The notes below the pieces were generated by a model. It saw only the letters and a list, made by a program, of their open reading frames with translations, was not told where the DNA came from and ran no database searches. Of a stretch of 64,000 bases of DNA, positions 8,861-18,970 are shown one piece after another. Source of the DNA: Streptomyces canus (lineage in GTDB: Bacteria; Actinomycetota; Actinomycetes; Streptomycetales; Streptomycetaceae); NCBI RefSeq assembly GCF_041435015.1, contig NZ_CP107989.1:992001-1056000 (forward strand). The letters are read 5' to 3'. The first letter of the stretch is position 1, and each line of letters begins with the position of its first letter. A program made the position numbers and the translations under genes.

Positions 8861-9543
8861 TTGCGGCCGTACACGAAGACGTCGTCGCCGGTCTTGAGCA
8901 AGGACCAGTACTTCTTGGCGTCCTTGGGCGTCATGTTGGTGCAGCCGTGCGAGCCCGGCGGGTTCCACATGCTGAGGTTCACCGAGTGGAAGGCCTGGCC
9001 GCCGTCGAAGAACTGGCTGTAGGGCATCGGCACGTTGTAGATGTTCGACACATGGTCGATGTCACGCCAGTAGATCTTCTTGAGACCGGTGCGGGTCTCG
9101 TAGCCGTTGCGGCCCGTGCGGACCGGGACGGGGCCGTAGACGAGCCGGTCGCCGTCCTGGATCCAGCTCAGCTGGAGGGTGAGGTTGACGCAGGCGATGC
9201 GGCCCTTGTTCGTCGGGCACTTGCCGTCCCTGTTGGGGTTGGTGCCGACGGCCTTCTGCTTGTTCATGAGGTCCATCACGCCCCAGGTGACGGATCCGGC
9301 GTAGCCGATGTTCGGTGTGATGCCGTGCTTGGTCTGGAAGGCCTTGATCGCCTTGCAGTCGGCGGTGGACTGCCTGCCGTCGACCGGGCGGCCGAGGAAC
9401 TTCTCGACCTTCTTCTGGTACGGCCCCGCCTGCGTGGTGCAGCTCGCCGCCTGCGCGGGCGCGGCGCCCAGCGCGATGGTCAGCGGTGCGACGAGTCCGG
9501 TGATCCCGAGTGCGACGGCACCCCGTCTGCGTATGTCCCCCAT
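8848..9543 (-). CDS. L,D-transpeptidase (YkuD) with peptidoglycan-binding domain
   Basis: A 231-aa secreted cell-wall enzyme that forms 3-3 cross-links or exchanges stem-peptide ends. A signal peptide (RRGAVALGITGLVAPLTIALG, ending near AQAAS) is followed by a PGB_1-like domain (residues about 45-115; CKAIKAFQTKHGI, a typical repeat) and a YkuD domain. The catalytic motif is HSVNLS followed by GSHGCTNM, with the nucleophilic Cys in SHGC. A Thr stands where Val or Ile is common after the Cys. The ATG at 9543 has GGGGACAGG upstream. Cys residues in the binding domain may form disulfides. Confidence 0.92.
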   Translation of the reverse strand: MGDIRRRGAVALGITGLVAPLTIALGAAPAQAASCTTQAGPYQKKVEKFLGRPVDGRQSTADCKAIKAFQTKHGITPNIGYAGSVTWGVMDLMNKQKAVGTNPNRDGKCPTNKGRIACVNLTLQLSWIQDGDRLVYGPVPVRTGRNGYETRTGLKKIYWRDIDHVSNIYNVPMPYSQFFDGGQAFHSVNLSMWNPPGSHGCTNMTPKDAKKYWSLLKTGDDVFVYGRKPGT

Positions 9544-9647
9544 GGCCCTGTCCCCTTCGTAAGGTCCTGCGATCTCTACCAGCTAGACGGGTGTGCCTGC
9601 CCGTTCGTTGTACCGCTAGGCACGCTGGGACGGAACGGTGACAATGC

Positions 9648-10451
9648 TCACGACGGAGCGCCCCTGTCCGGATGGACCGCCGCGTGGAATCCGGTGTTGA
9701 CCGCGGTGAGGCCGCCGTCGACGACCAGCGTGGTGCCGGTGATCCACGCCGCGTCGCGGGAGGCGAGGAAGGCGACGGCTGCCGCGATGTCCTCGGGGTC
9801 ACCGACCCGGCCGAGAGGATACAGCCGTCGCATCTCGGTGAGCTCGGCCTCGCGCCCTTCCCAGGCGGAGGTGCGGACCGTGCCCGGGACGACCATGTTG
9901 ACGCGCACCCCGCGGCCGGCCGCGTGCCCGGCGAGGGTGCGGGTCAGGGAGCCGAGACCCGCCTTGGCGGCGCTGTAGGCGTGGTTGCCGAAGTCCTGGA
10001 GGCCGTTGACGGAGCCGATGTTGACGATCGCACCGCGACCGGAGGCGACCAGGTGCGGCAGCGCGGCGCGCGAGCAGCGGTAGGGACCACTGAGGGTGAT
10101 GTCCAGGTCACGCGCCCACTCCTCGTCGGAGTCGTCCTCGAAGAGCGGGGTCTCCGGGGTGCACCGGGCGGCGCTGTTGACCAGGACGTCGAGCGAGCCG
10201 AACGCGTCGGCGGCGTGGGCGACGGCCGCCTCGACGGCCGGGCGATCCGCCACGTCGCACTCCAGGGCCTGTGCGGGAAGACCCTCTTCCCGCAGGCGCG
10301 CGGCCGTCCTCTCCACGGCCGCCCCGTCCCGGTCGGTCAACAGGACCGCGGCTCCCTCCTCGGCGAGGCGGCGGGCCGTCGCCGCACCGATGCCGCGGGC
10401 GGCGCCCGTGACGAGAACTCCGTGTCCCTCAAAGCGCTTGGTGTGCGTCAT
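9648..10451 (-). CDS. SDR family NAD(P)-dependent oxidoreductase
   Basis: A 267-aa classical short-chain dehydrogenase. The cofactor motif TGAARGIG is near the N-terminus, NSAA after strand 4, the catalytic Ser in NIGSVNG, and YSAAK with the catalytic Tyr and Lys. The C-terminus has the DPEDIAAAVAFLASRDAAWITG ending of FabG-like enzymes. I chose the ATG at 10451 (MTHTKRF) because the residues encoded upstream to 10484 are Gly/Thr-rich and precede the normal first strand. Substrate unknown. A second SDR gene lies upstream on the same strand. Confidence 0.88.
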   Translation of the reverse strand: MTHTKRFEGHGVLVTGAARGIGAATARRLAEEGAAVLLTDRDGAAVERTAARLREEGLPAQALECDVADRPAVEAAVAHAADAFGSLDVLVNSAARCTPETPLFEDDSDEEWARDLDITLSGPYRCSRAALPHLVASGRGAIVNIGSVNGLQDFGNHAYSAAKAGLGSLTRTLAGHAAGRGVRVNMVVPGTVRTSAWEGREAELTEMRRLYPLGRVGDPEDIAAAVAFLASRDAAWITGTTLVVDGGLTAVNTGFHAAVHPDRGAPS

Positions 10452-10506
10452 GAGGCCGAAGGTAGTCCCTCCCCCCGCACGCACCGGCGTCGCAGGGCCC
10501 GCCGGA

Positions 10507-11421
10507 TCAGCGGTAGCCGGTCACGTCCGCCGGCTTTCCCGCGTCCTGGACCTCGACCATGTAGCGCCAGGCGTCGGGACGGCTGCCGTCGAGGTCCGTG
10601 AAGCCGTACGTCCGGGCGAGCGAGCCGCTGTCGAGGGACTCGCCGTTCCAGCGGGCGACGTCGGGGTCGGCGGCCAGCGCGGCGACCGCGCGGCCCACGT
10701 AGTGCGGGGTCTCCGAGATGGCGAAGTGGGGGACACGGTCGAGGGCGTCGCGCCAGGTGTCCTCCCGCACCCCGAAGTTGTCGAGCATCATCTCCGAGCG
10801 CAGCCAGCCCGGAGTGAGCGCGACGGCGGTCGCGCCGCGCGGGCCGAGTTCGTGTCCCAGGGCGAAGGCCATGCGGATGACGGACGTCTTGGCGAGGTCG
10901 TAGAAGAAGGAGAGACGGTAGTTCTCTCGGTTGTAGGCGTCGGTCCCGTCGGTCATCTCGACGACCAGGCCACCGGGCCGACGCAGCAGCAGGGGCAGGG
11001 CGAGGTGGTTGGTGATCGCGTGGGTCTCGATCGCGAGCCTGAGCAGGCGCAGGCCGTTGTCGAGGTCGTGCTCCCACACCGGGCTGTCCCACTCGAAGAG
11101 GTGTTCACCGCCCCAGATGTCGTTGACGAGGATGTCGAGACGGTCCTGCTCGTCGGCGATCCGGTCGACGAGCGTGCGGACCTGCGCCGGGTCCAGGTGG
11201 TCGGTGGGTACGGCGATGCCCTGGCCGCCGGCCGCGGTGACGAGGTCGGCGGTGTCCTCGATGGTCTCGGGGCGGTCGTACTCGGAGCGGCGGGCGCGGG
11301 TGCTGCGTCCGGTGACGTACACGGTGGCGCCCGCCACTCCGAGTTCCACGGCGATTCCGCGTCCCGCTCCCCGGGTCGCTCCCGCGACCAGCGCGACCTT
11401 GCCTTGCAACGGCTGTGACAT
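10507..11421 (-). CDS. SDR family oxidoreductase
   Basis: A 304-aa short-chain dehydrogenase. AGATRGAGRGIA forms the cofactor loop, and the active-site region reads YDLAK (Tyr and Lys of YxxxK), followed by GPRGATAVALTPGWLRSEMM. It is longer than classical SDRs because of a C-terminal extension rich in Asp and Arg (GFTDLDGSRPDAWRYM). The ATG at 11421 has GAGAGG upstream. It lies 55 bp upstream of the other SDR on the same strand, so they may be co-transcribed. Substrate not deducible. Confidence 0.87.
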   Translation of the reverse strand: MSQPLQGKVALVAGATRGAGRGIAVELGVAGATVYVTGRSTRARRSEYDRPETIEDTADLVTAAGGQGIAVPTDHLDPAQVRTLVDRIADEQDRLDILVNDIWGGEHLFEWDSPVWEHDLDNGLRLLRLAIETHAITNHLALPLLLRRPGGLVVEMTDGTDAYNRENYRLSFFYDLAKTSVIRMAFALGHELGPRGATAVALTPGWLRSEMMLDNFGVREDTWRDALDRVPHFAISETPHYVGRAVAALAADPDVARWNGESLDSGSLARTYGFTDLDGSRPDAWRYMVEVQDAGKPADVTGYR

Positions 11422-11515
11422 GTCCGACCTCTCGTTGTGCCCGATGTCTCTTCGAGCATGACCGGGAAGCCGGACAACCTCTGTCGTGATTTACGGGCGG
11501 GTCACCCGCTCGGCG

Positions 11516-12145
11516 TCAGTGGCCGCGGTCGATCCATTCCTGGAGGTGCGGGGCCTCGGCGCCGATCGTCGTCGGGTCTCCGTGGCCGGTGAGGACCTTC
11601 GTCTCGGGTGGCAGGGCCAGCAGGCGGTCGCGGATCGAGTCGATGATCGTCGGGAAGTGGGAGTAGGAGCGGCCGGTGGCGCCGGGGCCGCCCTGGAAGA
11701 GGGTGTCGCCGGTGAAGACGGCGGCGAGGCCCGGGTCGTAGAGGCAGACCGCGCCCGGTGCGTGCCCGGGGGTGTGCAGCACCCGGAGGTCGGCGCCCGC
11801 GGCCTCGATGACCTGGCCGTCGCGCAGGTGGGCGTCGGGGTCGCGGTCGGGGTGGGTCTGCTTCCAGAGTGGCAGGTCGTCGGGGTGCAGCCAGATCGTC
11901 GCGCCGGTGCGGTCGGCGAGGGCGGGCGCGGCGTCGATGTGGTCGTTGTGGGCGTGGGTGCAGACGATCGCGGTCAGCCTGCGGTCGCCCACGGCTTCGA
12001 CGATGGCGTCGGCGTCGTGGGCGGCGTCGATGACGATCGCCTCGTGGTCGTCGCCGACGATCCAGACGTTGTTGTCGACGTCCCAGGTGCCGCCGTCGAG
12101 GCTGAACTGCCCGGAGGTGACGAGGCGTTCGATGCGGACGGCCAT
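11516..12145 (-). CDS. MBL-fold metallo-hydrolase, partner of mycothiol-dependent dehydrogenase
   Basis: A 209-aa glyoxalase II-like metallo-beta-lactamase fold hydrolase. The metal motif is THAHNDH (HxHxDH), with further ligands in HTPGHAPG and FTGDTLF. Its start codon overlaps the stop of the upstream dehydrogenase gene (TGATG at 12143-12147), so translation is coupled. In actinobacteria this pair is commonly found together. The hydrolase is thought to act on the S-formyl-mycothiol-type thioester formed by the dehydrogenase, releasing formate and mycothiol. That role is inferred from context. Confidence 0.88.
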   Translation of the reverse strand: MAVRIERLVTSGQFSLDGGTWDVDNNVWIVGDDHEAIVIDAAHDADAIVEAVGDRRLTAIVCTHAHNDHIDAAPALADRTGATIWLHPDDLPLWKQTHPDRDPDAHLRDGQVIEAAGADLRVLHTPGHAPGAVCLYDPGLAAVFTGDTLFQGGPGATGRSYSHFPTIIDSIRDRLLALPPETKVLTGHGDPTTIGAEAPHLQEWIDRGH

Positions 12146-13230
12146 CAGAGCACCACCACCGAGCGCAGGACGTCGCCGTGGTGCATGCGCTCGAACGCCT
12201 TCTCCACCTCGTCGAGCTGGATGGTCTCGGTCACGAACGCCTCCAGGTCCAGGCGGCCTTGCAGATGCAGATCGATCAGCATGGGGAAGTCGCGGGAGGG
12301 CAGGCAGTCGCCGTACCAGGACGACTTGAGCGAGCCACCGCGGCCGAAGACGTCGAGGAGCGGCAGCTCCAGCTTCATCTCGGGCGTGGGCACGCCGACG
12401 AGCACGACCGTGCCGGCGAGGTCGCGGGCGTAGAAGGCCTGCTTGTACGTCTCGGGGCGGCCGACCGCCTCGATGACGACGTCGGCGCCGAAGCCGCCGG
12501 TCAGGTCACGGATCGCCTCGACCGGATCCGCGTCCTTCGAGTTGACGGTGTGGGTCGCGCCCATCGTGCGGGCCTTCTCCAGCTTCCGGTCGTCGATGTC
12601 GACGGCGATGATCTTCGCCGCGCCCGCGAGGTGCGATCCGGCGATCGCCGCGTCGCCGACGCCACCGCAGCCGATGACGGCGACGGTGTCGCCCCGGCCG
12701 ACGTTCCCCGTGTTGATCGCGGCGCCGATTCCGGCCATCACTCCGCAGCCCAGCAGCCCCGCGACCGCAGCCGAAACCGAGGCGTCGACCTTGGTGCACT
12801 GTCCCGCGGCGACCAGCGTCTTCTCCGCGAAGGCGCCGATGCCGAGGGCGGGCGAGAGCTCGGTGCCGTCGGTGAGGGTCATCCTCTGCTTCGCGTTGTG
12901 CGTGTTGAAGCAGTACCAGGGCCGCCCGCGCAGACAGGCGCGGCAGTTCCCGCACACGGCACGCCAGTTGAGGATCACGAAGTCGCCGGGCGCGACATCG
13001 GTCACCCCCTCGCCGACCGACTCCACCACGCCGGCGGCCTCATGGCCCAGCAGGAAGGGGAAGTCGTCGTTGATCCCGCCCTGCTTGTAGTGCAGGTCGG
13101 TGTGACAGACCCCGCAGGCCTGCACCTGGACGACGGCCTCACCCGGCCCCGGGTCCGGAACCACGATCGTCTCCACCCGCACCGGCTCGTCCTTGCCGGG
13201 TGCGATCACTCCGCGTACCTCCTGCGCCAT
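12145..13230 (-). CDS. S-(hydroxymethyl)mycothiol dehydrogenase (zinc-dependent alcohol dehydrogenase family)
   Basis: A 361-aa class III-like alcohol dehydrogenase. The catalytic zinc site is [10 protein letters not shown] with GHEAAG, the four-Cys structural zinc loop is [15 protein letters not shown], and the NAD site is [12 protein letters not shown]. The length and motifs match mycothiol-dependent formaldehyde dehydrogenases of actinobacteria, which oxidise the formaldehyde-mycothiol adduct in the cytosol. The ATG at 13230 has AAGGGG upstream. It is translationally coupled to the MBL hydrolase. A zinc alcohol dehydrogenase of other specificity cannot be fully excluded, but the operon partner supports the assignment. 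Confidence 0.88.
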   Translation of the reverse strand: MAQEVRGVIAPGKDEPVRVETIVVPDPGPGEAVVQVQACGVCHTDLHYKQGGINDDFPFLLGHEAAGVVESVGEGVTDVAPGDFVILNWRAVCGNCRACLRGRPWYCFNTHNAKQRMTLTDGTELSPALGIGAFAEKTLVAAGQCTKVDASVSAAVAGLLGCGVMAGIGAAINTGNVGRGDTVAVIGCGGVGDAAIAGSHLAGAAKIIAVDIDDRKLEKARTMGATHTVNSKDADPVEAIRDLTGGFGADVVIEAVGRPETYKQAFYARDLAGTVVLVGVPTPEMKLELPLLDVFGRGGSLKSSWYGDCLPSRDFPMLIDLHLQGRLDLEAFVTETIQLDEVEKAFERMHHGDVLRSVVVL

Positions 13231-13317
13231 GGCCCTGACCCCTTCTGTCGCCCGGTGTACGTCCCTGCGACCCTACGCGCGACTGATCAGTAACGGCACC
13301 GGTTCCAGGAGGCGAAA

Positions 13318-13333
13318 ATACCCCCCGGGGTAC
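13318..13333. promoter_or_regulatory. CsoR/CstR-type operator, copy 1
   Basis: ATACCCCCCGGGGTAC is a G/C-tract palindrome with ATA/TAC flanks, the form bound by CsoR/CstR family repressors. It lies about 70 bp upstream of the MBL-rhodanese gene and 20 bp upstream of copy 2. Confidence 0.65.
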
Positions 13334-13352
13334 CTCTGCTACGGTGGAACAC

Positions 13353-13368
13353 ATACCCCCGGGGGTAA
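13353..13368. promoter_or_regulatory. CsoR/CstR-type operator, copy 2
   Basis: ATACCCCCGGGGGTAA is a near-perfect palindrome 37 bp upstream of the GTG at 13406. The same form recurs next to the repressor gene at 16425-16440. Two tandem sites suggest tight repression of the sulfur operon by the CstR-like protein. Confidence 0.7.
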
Positions 13369-13405
13369 TTGACCCCGGGGTTGTCGCGAGGAGAGGAGCG
13401 CTGTC

Positions 13406-15373
13406 GTGTACTTCGTCGACACCATCGAGGTGCCCGGCCTGGGCAACCGCGGCTACCTGGCGGGCGGCGCCGGCAGCGCCGTGGTGGTGGATCCGCCGCG
13501 GGACGTGGACCGGGTGATCGGGGCAGCCGCCGGGCGCGGGGTCCGGATCACCCACGTCGTCGAGACGCACGTCCACAACGACTACGTGACCGGCGGCCTG
13601 GAGCTGGCCCGGATCACGGGGGCCGCCTATCTGGTGCCGGCCGGGGCGCGGGTCGCGTTCGATCGGACGCCGGTCGCCGACGGGGACGTGGCGGAGATCG
13701 AGGACGGGCTGGCGCTGCGGGCGCTGGCCACGCCCGGGCACACCCCGCACCACATGGCGTACGTCCTGGAGGCGGCCGGGCGGCCGGTGGCCGTCTTCAG
13801 CGGCGGCTCGCTGCTGATCGGCACGGTGGGGCGGCCCGACCTCGTGGAGCCGGCGCTGACCGGCCGGCTGGCCCGGGCCCAGTACGACTCGGCTCACCGG
13901 CTGGCCGCGGAGCTGCCGGACGAGACGGCGGTGCTGCCCACGCACGGGTTCGGCAGCTTCTGTTCCGCCACGCAGGCGGCCGGTGGCGCGGCCACGACCA
14001 TCGGGCGGGAGCGCGGCTCCAACGAAGCTCTGGTCAAGGACGTCGACACGTTCGTCGCCGAGCTGCTCGCGGGGCTGGACGACGTGCCCGCGTACTACGC
14101 CCACATGGGGCCACTGAACACGCGGGGGCCCGCCCCCGTGGATCTGACCCCGCCCCGCCAGGCGGACGCCGAGGAGATCGCGGCGCGGCTGGCGGCCGGT
14201 GAGTGGGTGGTGGATCTGCGGAACCGGCGCGCGTTCGCCGAGGGGCATGTCGCCGGGGCGTTCAACTTCGAGGCGGAGGGACAGCTCGCCACGTATCTGG
14301 CCTGGCTGGTCCCGTGGGGCAGGCCGGTGACGCTCCTGGCTGCCTCGCCCGCTCAACTCGCCCACGCCCAGCGGGAACTGGTCCGCATCGGCATCGACCG
14401 GCCCGCCGCCGCGGCGACCGGTTCGCCGTCCGAGTGGGTACGGGAGGGGGAGTCGCCGCGCTCGTTCCCGCGTGGCTCGTTCGCCGAGCTGGCCGCCCGG
14501 GGTTCCAACGGAGTCGTGGTGCTGGACGTGCGGAGGGACTCGGAGCGGTCGGGCGGTCACATCCGGGGCTCGCTCCACATTCCGTTGCATCGGCTGCGGG
14601 AGAGGCAGTCGGAGATACCGGACGGCACGGTGTGGGTGCACTGCGCGGGCGGGATGCGGGCGGCCATAGGGGCCTCGATCCTCGACGCGGCAGGACGTGA
14701 CGTGGTCGCCGTCGACGACGCGTTCGCCTCCGCGGCCGCGGCCGGGCTCCCGATGGCGAGGATCACGGCCGAGGAGGCTCACGAGCGGACCGGGGCGGAG
14801 GCGGAGGCCGTACTCCTCGACGTGCGTGAGCAGGCGGAGTGGGCGGCGGGGCACGCGCCCGGGGCTGTCCACGCTCCGCTGTCCGAGCTGGCGTCCGGTG
14901 GCCGACTGCCCGGGGCCGCGGAGGACCGCCCGGTGGTCACGATCTGCCGCTCGGGCAAGCGGTCCCGGGAGGCGGCCGGGCTGCTCGCGGCGCGGGGAGT
15001 GGACGTGGTGGACGTCCTGGGTGGGATGCGGGCCTGGATGGAGGCGGGGCTCGGCGTGGTGGGGGGTTCGTCGGGCGGCCGGTCCGCGCCGGGGAGTCCG
15101 CCCGGCGCGAACGGCGGCTCCGACACGGTTCCCGGGGCGGACGGTACGCCCGCCACTGACGGCGACCACGGCACACTTACGGTGACGGACGGTTCGCCCG
15201 CCGCCGACGGCGACTCCGACAGGCGTACCGGGGCGGACGGTACGCCGGGTACGTCTCGCGCACACTCCTCGGCGAACGGCTCCTCGGCACCCGGCGGCCC
15301 CTCCCCCGCGCCGAGCCCCGTGGCACACGGCACCCCGGCCGCCCGAGCCACGGCCGACGCCCGCCTCACGTGA
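13406..15373 (+). CDS. CstB-like persulfide dioxygenase fused to three rhodanese domains
   Basis: A 655-aa cytosolic enzyme. Residues 1-245 form an ETHE1/CstB-like MBL domain with the ETHVHNDY metal motif (53-60; HxHxD followed by Tyr, as in CstB-type proteins), TPGHTPHH and THGFGSF. Three rhodanese-like domains follow. The first (about 255-340; DLRNRRAFAEGHVAGAFN) has no catalytic Cys. The second has VHCAGGMRA (about 411-419). The third (about 460-555) has TICRSGKRS. The last 100 residues are a Gly/Asp/Thr/Pro-rich disordered tail with repeated GADGTP-like units. It should oxidise low-molecular-weight persulfides and move sulfane sulfur to thiosulfate. The GTG at 13406 has GAGAGGAG upstream. 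The next gene overlaps its stop. Known CstB has one MBL and one active rhodanese domain, so this is a larger form. Confidence 0.88.
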   Translation: MYFVDTIEVPGLGNRGYLAGGAGSAVVVDPPRDVDRVIGAAAGRGVRITHVVETHVHNDYVTGGLELARITGAAYLVPAGARVAFDRTPVADGDVAEIEDGLALRALATPGHTPHHMAYVLEAAGRPVAVFSGGSLLIGTVGRPDLVEPALTGRLARAQYDSAHRLAAELPDETAVLPTHGFGSFCSATQAAGGAATTIGRERGSNEALVKDVDTFVAELLAGLDDVPAYYAHMGPLNTRGPAPVDLTPPRQADAEEIAARLAAGEWVVDLRNRRAFAEGHVAGAFNFEAEGQLATYLAWLVPWGRPVTLLAASPAQLAHAQRELVRIGIDRPAAAATGSPSEWVREGESPRSFPRGSFAELAARGSNGVVVLDVRRDSERSGGHIRGSLHIPLHRLRERQSEIPDGTVWVHCAGGMRAAIGASILDAAGRDVVAVDDAFASAAAAGLPMARITAEEAHERTGAEAEAVLLDVREQAEWAAGHAPGAVHAPLSELASGGRLPGAAEDRPVVTICRSGKRSREAAGLLAARGVDVVDVLGGMRAWMEAGLGVVGGSSGGRSAPGSPPGANGGSDTVPGADGTPATDGDHGTLTVTDGSPAADGDSDRRTGADGTPGTSRAHSSANGSSAPGGPSPAPSPVAHGTPAARATADARLT

Positions 15374-16119
15374 GCATCCTCGTCCTCGCCCTGCTCGCCG
15401 GCGGCCTCACCGGTCTGGCGCTCGGCGCGCTCGGCGGTGGGGGCAGCATGCTCGCCGTGCCCGCGCTGATCTATCTGCTCGGCTTCAGCCCGGCCGCGGC
15501 CACCACCGCCGGACTCGTCGTCGTCACCCTCACCTCCGTGACCGCGCTGGTCACCCACGCCCGCGGGGGCGCGGTGCGCTGGCGCGAGGGCGCCCTGTTC
15601 GCGACGGCGGGACTCGTGCCCGCGGCGATCGGCGGGGCGGTGTCCGGGCGGCTGCCGGCAGGCGTGCTCACGGGCGCGTTCGCCGTGGTCGCCGCCCTCG
15701 CCGCCGTCCGTATGCTCAAGCCGTCGGCATCCGTACGGCCGGACGGTCTGCCGGTGCGCACGAGTCGCGTCGCCCGGGCGGGGGCGGGGCTCGGCGCGGT
15801 GACCGGTCTCCTGGGCGTGGGCGGCGGGTTTCTCGCGGTACCGGCCCTGGTGAATGTCGTCGGACTGCGCATGAGAGCGGCCGTCGGGACCAGCCTCCTG
15901 GTCATCACCGTCAACTCCCTGGCCGCGCTGGCGGCCCGCGGCGGCACGAGCGTGGACGTCGACTGGGGTGCGGTCGCCCCGTTCGCGGCGACCGCGGTGC
16001 TCGGCGCCTGGGACGGCAGGCGCTTGGCCGCCAAGGTGTCGGCAGGCGCACTGCAGCGGACGTTCGCCGTGGCACTGCTGGCCGTGGCCGCGTTCATGCT
16101 GGCGGACGCCGTCCGGTGA
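15370..16119 (+). CDS. TauE/SafE family sulfite/organosulfur exporter
   Basis: A 249-aa membrane protein with about eight helices in two repeats, each starting with the Gly-rich motif of the family (LALGALGGGGSMLAVPAL and VTGLLGVGGGFLAVPALV). The GTG start overlaps the upstream stop (GTGA at 15370-15373), so translation is coupled to the persulfide dioxygenase. Family members export sulfite or related sulfur anions. Here it would remove sulfite or thiosulfate made by the upstream enzyme, as in cst operons of other bacteria. Confidence 0.9.
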   Translation: MSILVLALLAGGLTGLALGALGGGGSMLAVPALIYLLGFSPAAATTAGLVVVTLTSVTALVTHARGGAVRWREGALFATAGLVPAAIGGAVSGRLPAGVLTGAFAVVAALAAVRMLKPSASVRPDGLPVRTSRVARAGAGLGAVTGLLGVGGGFLAVPALVNVVGLRMRAAVGTSLLVITVNSLAALAARGGTSVDVDWGAVAPFAATAVLGAWDGRRLAAKVSAGALQRTFAVALLAVAAFMLADAVR

Positions 16120-16122
16120 ACG

Positions 16123-16470
<348 letters not shown>

Positions 16471-16499
16471 TCAGCCTCTCAGGAAGGATCACGCACGAC

Positions 16500-17063
16500 A
16501 TGACCCCCACCGCTCTCGACGCCTCGCAGGCGGGCGCCCGGCTGGACGAACTGACCGTCCTCGACGTCCGCACCCCGGGCGAGTACGCCTCCGGACATCT
16601 GCCCGGCGCGCTCAACATCCCCCTGGACCAGATCAGGCGGGCCCTGCCCGCGCTCCGGGAGGTACCCGGCGAACTGCTCGTCGTCTGCGCCTCCGGCGCG
16701 CGTGCGCTGAGCGCGTGCGAGGTCCTCTCCGAGCACGGCATACGGGCCCTCTCCCTGACCGGCGGCACACAGGGCTGGGCCGCGGCCGGACAGCGGCTCG
16801 ACCGGCCAGCCGCGGGCGCCCGTGCCGTCTGGGCCATGGAACGCCAGGTCCGCTTCACCGCGGGCACCGTCGTCCTGGCGGGGCTGGGACTCGGACTCCT
16901 GCACCCCGCCTGGCAGTTGCTCTGCGCGGGAATCGCGGGCGGCCTGGTCTTCTCGGCGCTCACCAACACCTGCGGCATGGCCACCCTGTTGGGGAAACTG
17001 CCGCACAACCGGACACGGCCCACCGACCTCGACGCGACCCTGGCCGCGCTCGCACACCGCTGA
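16500..17063 (+). CDS. YgaP-like membrane rhodanese
   Basis: A 187-aa protein with an N-terminal rhodanese domain (LDVRTPGEYASGHLPGALNIP; catalytic Cys in VVCASGARA, about residue 63) and a C-terminal DUF2892-like pair of membrane helices (about 120-165), as in YgaP. It would handle sulfane sulfur at the membrane. The ATG at 16500 has AGGAAGG at 16481-16487 upstream; the frame is open back to 16431, but that part covers the operator. Divergent from the CstR-like repressor. Confidence 0.88.
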   Translation: MTPTALDASQAGARLDELTVLDVRTPGEYASGHLPGALNIPLDQIRRALPALREVPGELLVVCASGARALSACEVLSEHGIRALSLTGGTQGWAAAGQRLDRPAAGARAVWAMERQVRFTAGTVVLAGLGLGLLHPAWQLLCAGIAGGLVFSALTNTCGMATLLGKLPHNRTRPTDLDATLAALAHR

Positions 17064-17131
17064 CCCCGTCAGTGCGGGAAGTCCGGACGTAGCCTGAAGT
17101 CTCCGCACGCCGCCGGGCCCGAAGGAGCACC

Positions 17132-18886
17132 GTGAGCATCACCGAGACGGAGACCGGCCCGCCGACCTGGCGACTGCTCCTCGGATACGTACGGCCGCAC
17201 CGGTGGACCCTGCTGGCGGGTGCCGTTCTCTCGCTGCTGACGGGCGCCACCGGTCTGCTGCTGCCGCTGGTGGCCCGGGAGTTGATCGACGACCTGTCCC
17301 ACGACCGCACGATCACCGGTGCGTTGTTCGTCATGTCGGGGCTGGTGATCACCAACGCGGCGGTGGGCGGGCTGGGTTCGTACGTGCTGCGGCGCACCGC
17401 GGAGTCCGTGGTGCTCGGCGCGCGGCGCGCGCTGTCGTCGTATCTGCTGCGCCTGCGCATCGCGGCCGTGGACCGCACCGAACCGGGCGACCTGATGGCC
17501 CGGATCACCTCGGACACCACCCTGCTGCGCGAGGTCACCACCGACTCGCTCGTGGGCCTGGGCACCGGCGGGCTCACGCTGGTCGCGACCGTCGTGATGA
17601 TGGGCCTCGTCGATCCGGTGCTGCTGGGCGTCACGCTGGCGGTCATCCTGGCCGCGGGCACGGTCCTCGGGGTGATCGTGCCCCGCATCAACCGGGCGAG
17701 CCGGCAGGCGCAGGACGCGGTCGGGGTGATGGGCGCCTCACTGGAACGCATCCTCGGCGCGCTGCGCACGGTGAAGGCGTCCGGCGCCGAGCACCGCGAG
17801 GAACGGACGCTGCACGCGGCGGCCGAGGAGTCGTGGCGGCAGAGCGTGCGGGCCGCCAAGTGGTCGGCGGCGGCAGGCAACACGGCCGGGCTCGCGATGC
17901 AGATCGCGTTCATCACCGTGCTCGCGGTGGGCGGGGCTCGGGTCGCGACCGGGGCGATAGACGTCGGCACGCTGGTCGCGTTCCTGCTGTACGTCTTCTA
18001 TCTGATGTCGCCGATCCAGCAGGTCGTCGGGGCGATCACGCAGTACCAGACGGGGGCCGCGGCTCTCGCCCGCATCCAGGAGGCGCTCCGGCTGCCCGCC
18101 GAACCGGCCGCTCAGCCCGCGCCGTTGCCCACCGACGGGGCGGAGCCGGCTTCCGTCGCCTTCTCGGACGTCCGATTCCGGTATGCCGACGATCTGCCGT
18201 ACGTCCACCACGGGGTGACCTTCGATGTGCCCGCGCGGGGGATGACGGCGTTCGTCGGGCCGTCGGGGGCGGGGAAGACCACGGTGTTCTCGTTGATCGA
18301 GCGGTTCTACGATCCCGAGGCCGGGGTCGTCACGCTGGACGGACGGGATCTCTCGGAGTGGGATCTTCCGCAACTCCGGTCCGCGATCGGCTATGTGGAG
18401 CAGGACGCGCCCGTGCTGTCGGGGTCGCTGCGGGAGAATCTGCTGCTCGGGAATCCCGAGGCGGACGAGGACGCGGTGTCGCGCGTACTGAAGACGACCC
18501 GGCTCGACGGTCTGGTGACCAGGCTGCCCAGGGGGTTGGAGACGCTGGTCGGGCATCGGGGGACCAAGTTGTCGGGTGGGGAGCGGCAGCGGGTGGCGAT
18601 CGCCCGGGCGTTGTTGAGGCGGCCCCGGCTGTTGCTGCTCGACGAGGCCACGTCCCAGTTGGACGCGGTGAACGAGGCGGCGTTGCGGGACACCGTGGCG
18701 GACGTGGCGCGTACGACCACGGTGCTGGTGGTCGCGCACCGGCTGTCCACGGTGACGATGGCGGACCGGATCGTGGTCATGGACGCGGGACGCGTCCGCG
18801 CGGTGGGGACCCACGGGGAACTGGTCGCCGGAGATCCGTTGTACGCGGAGTTGGCCGCCACACAGTTCCTGGCGACCGCTGGTTGA
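17132..18886 (+). CDS. ABC exporter, fused permease and ATPase (type IV, MsbA/LmrA-like)
   Basis: A 584-aa half-transporter that would act as a dimer. Six membrane helices span residues about 20-310, then the ATPase domain has Walker [10 protein letters not shown], a Q-loop, the signature [15 protein letters not shown], Walker [13 protein letters not shown] and the switch His in VVAHRLST. It starts with GTG at 17132, with GAAGGAG upstream, 68 bp after the rhodanese gene. A hairpin ends the transcript at 18922. Substrate unknown; drugs, lipids or peptides are typical for the family. There is no clear link to the sulfur genes. Confidence 0.9.
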   Translation: MSITETETGPPTWRLLLGYVRPHRWTLLAGAVLSLLTGATGLLLPLVARELIDDLSHDRTITGALFVMSGLVITNAAVGGLGSYVLRRTAESVVLGARRALSSYLLRLRIAAVDRTEPGDLMARITSDTTLLREVTTDSLVGLGTGGLTLVATVVMMGLVDPVLLGVTLAVILAAGTVLGVIVPRINRASRQAQDAVGVMGASLERILGALRTVKASGAEHREERTLHAAAEESWRQSVRAAKWSAAAGNTAGLAMQIAFITVLAVGGARVATGAIDVGTLVAFLLYVFYLMSPIQQVVGAITQYQTGAAALARIQEALRLPAEPAAQPAPLPTDGAEPASVAFSDVRFRYADDLPYVHHGVTFDVPARGMTAFVGPSGAGKTTVFSLIERFYDPEAGVVTLDGRDLSEWDLPQLRSAIGYVEQDAPVLSGSLRENLLLGNPEADEDAVSRVLKTTRLDGLVTRLPRGLETLVGHRGTKLSGGERQRVAIARALLRRPRLLLLDEATSQLDAVNEAALRDTVADVARTTTVLVVAHRLSTVTMADRIVVMDAGRVRAVGTHGELVAGDPLYAELAATQFLATAG

Positions 18887-18921
18887 GACGCGTCCGCGGC
18901 ACCGCTGACGGATGCATGCGT

Positions 18922-18953
18922 CGAGGGCCGCCCGGTCGTCCGGGCGGCCCTCG
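18922..18953. terminator. Strong bidirectional terminator hairpin
   Basis: A perfect 14-bp GC stem (CGAGGGCCGCCCGG and its complement) with a TCGT loop lies between the convergent ABC exporter and small secreted protein genes. Confidence 0.85.
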
Positions 18954-18970
18954 GTCTCCGTGCGGGAGAC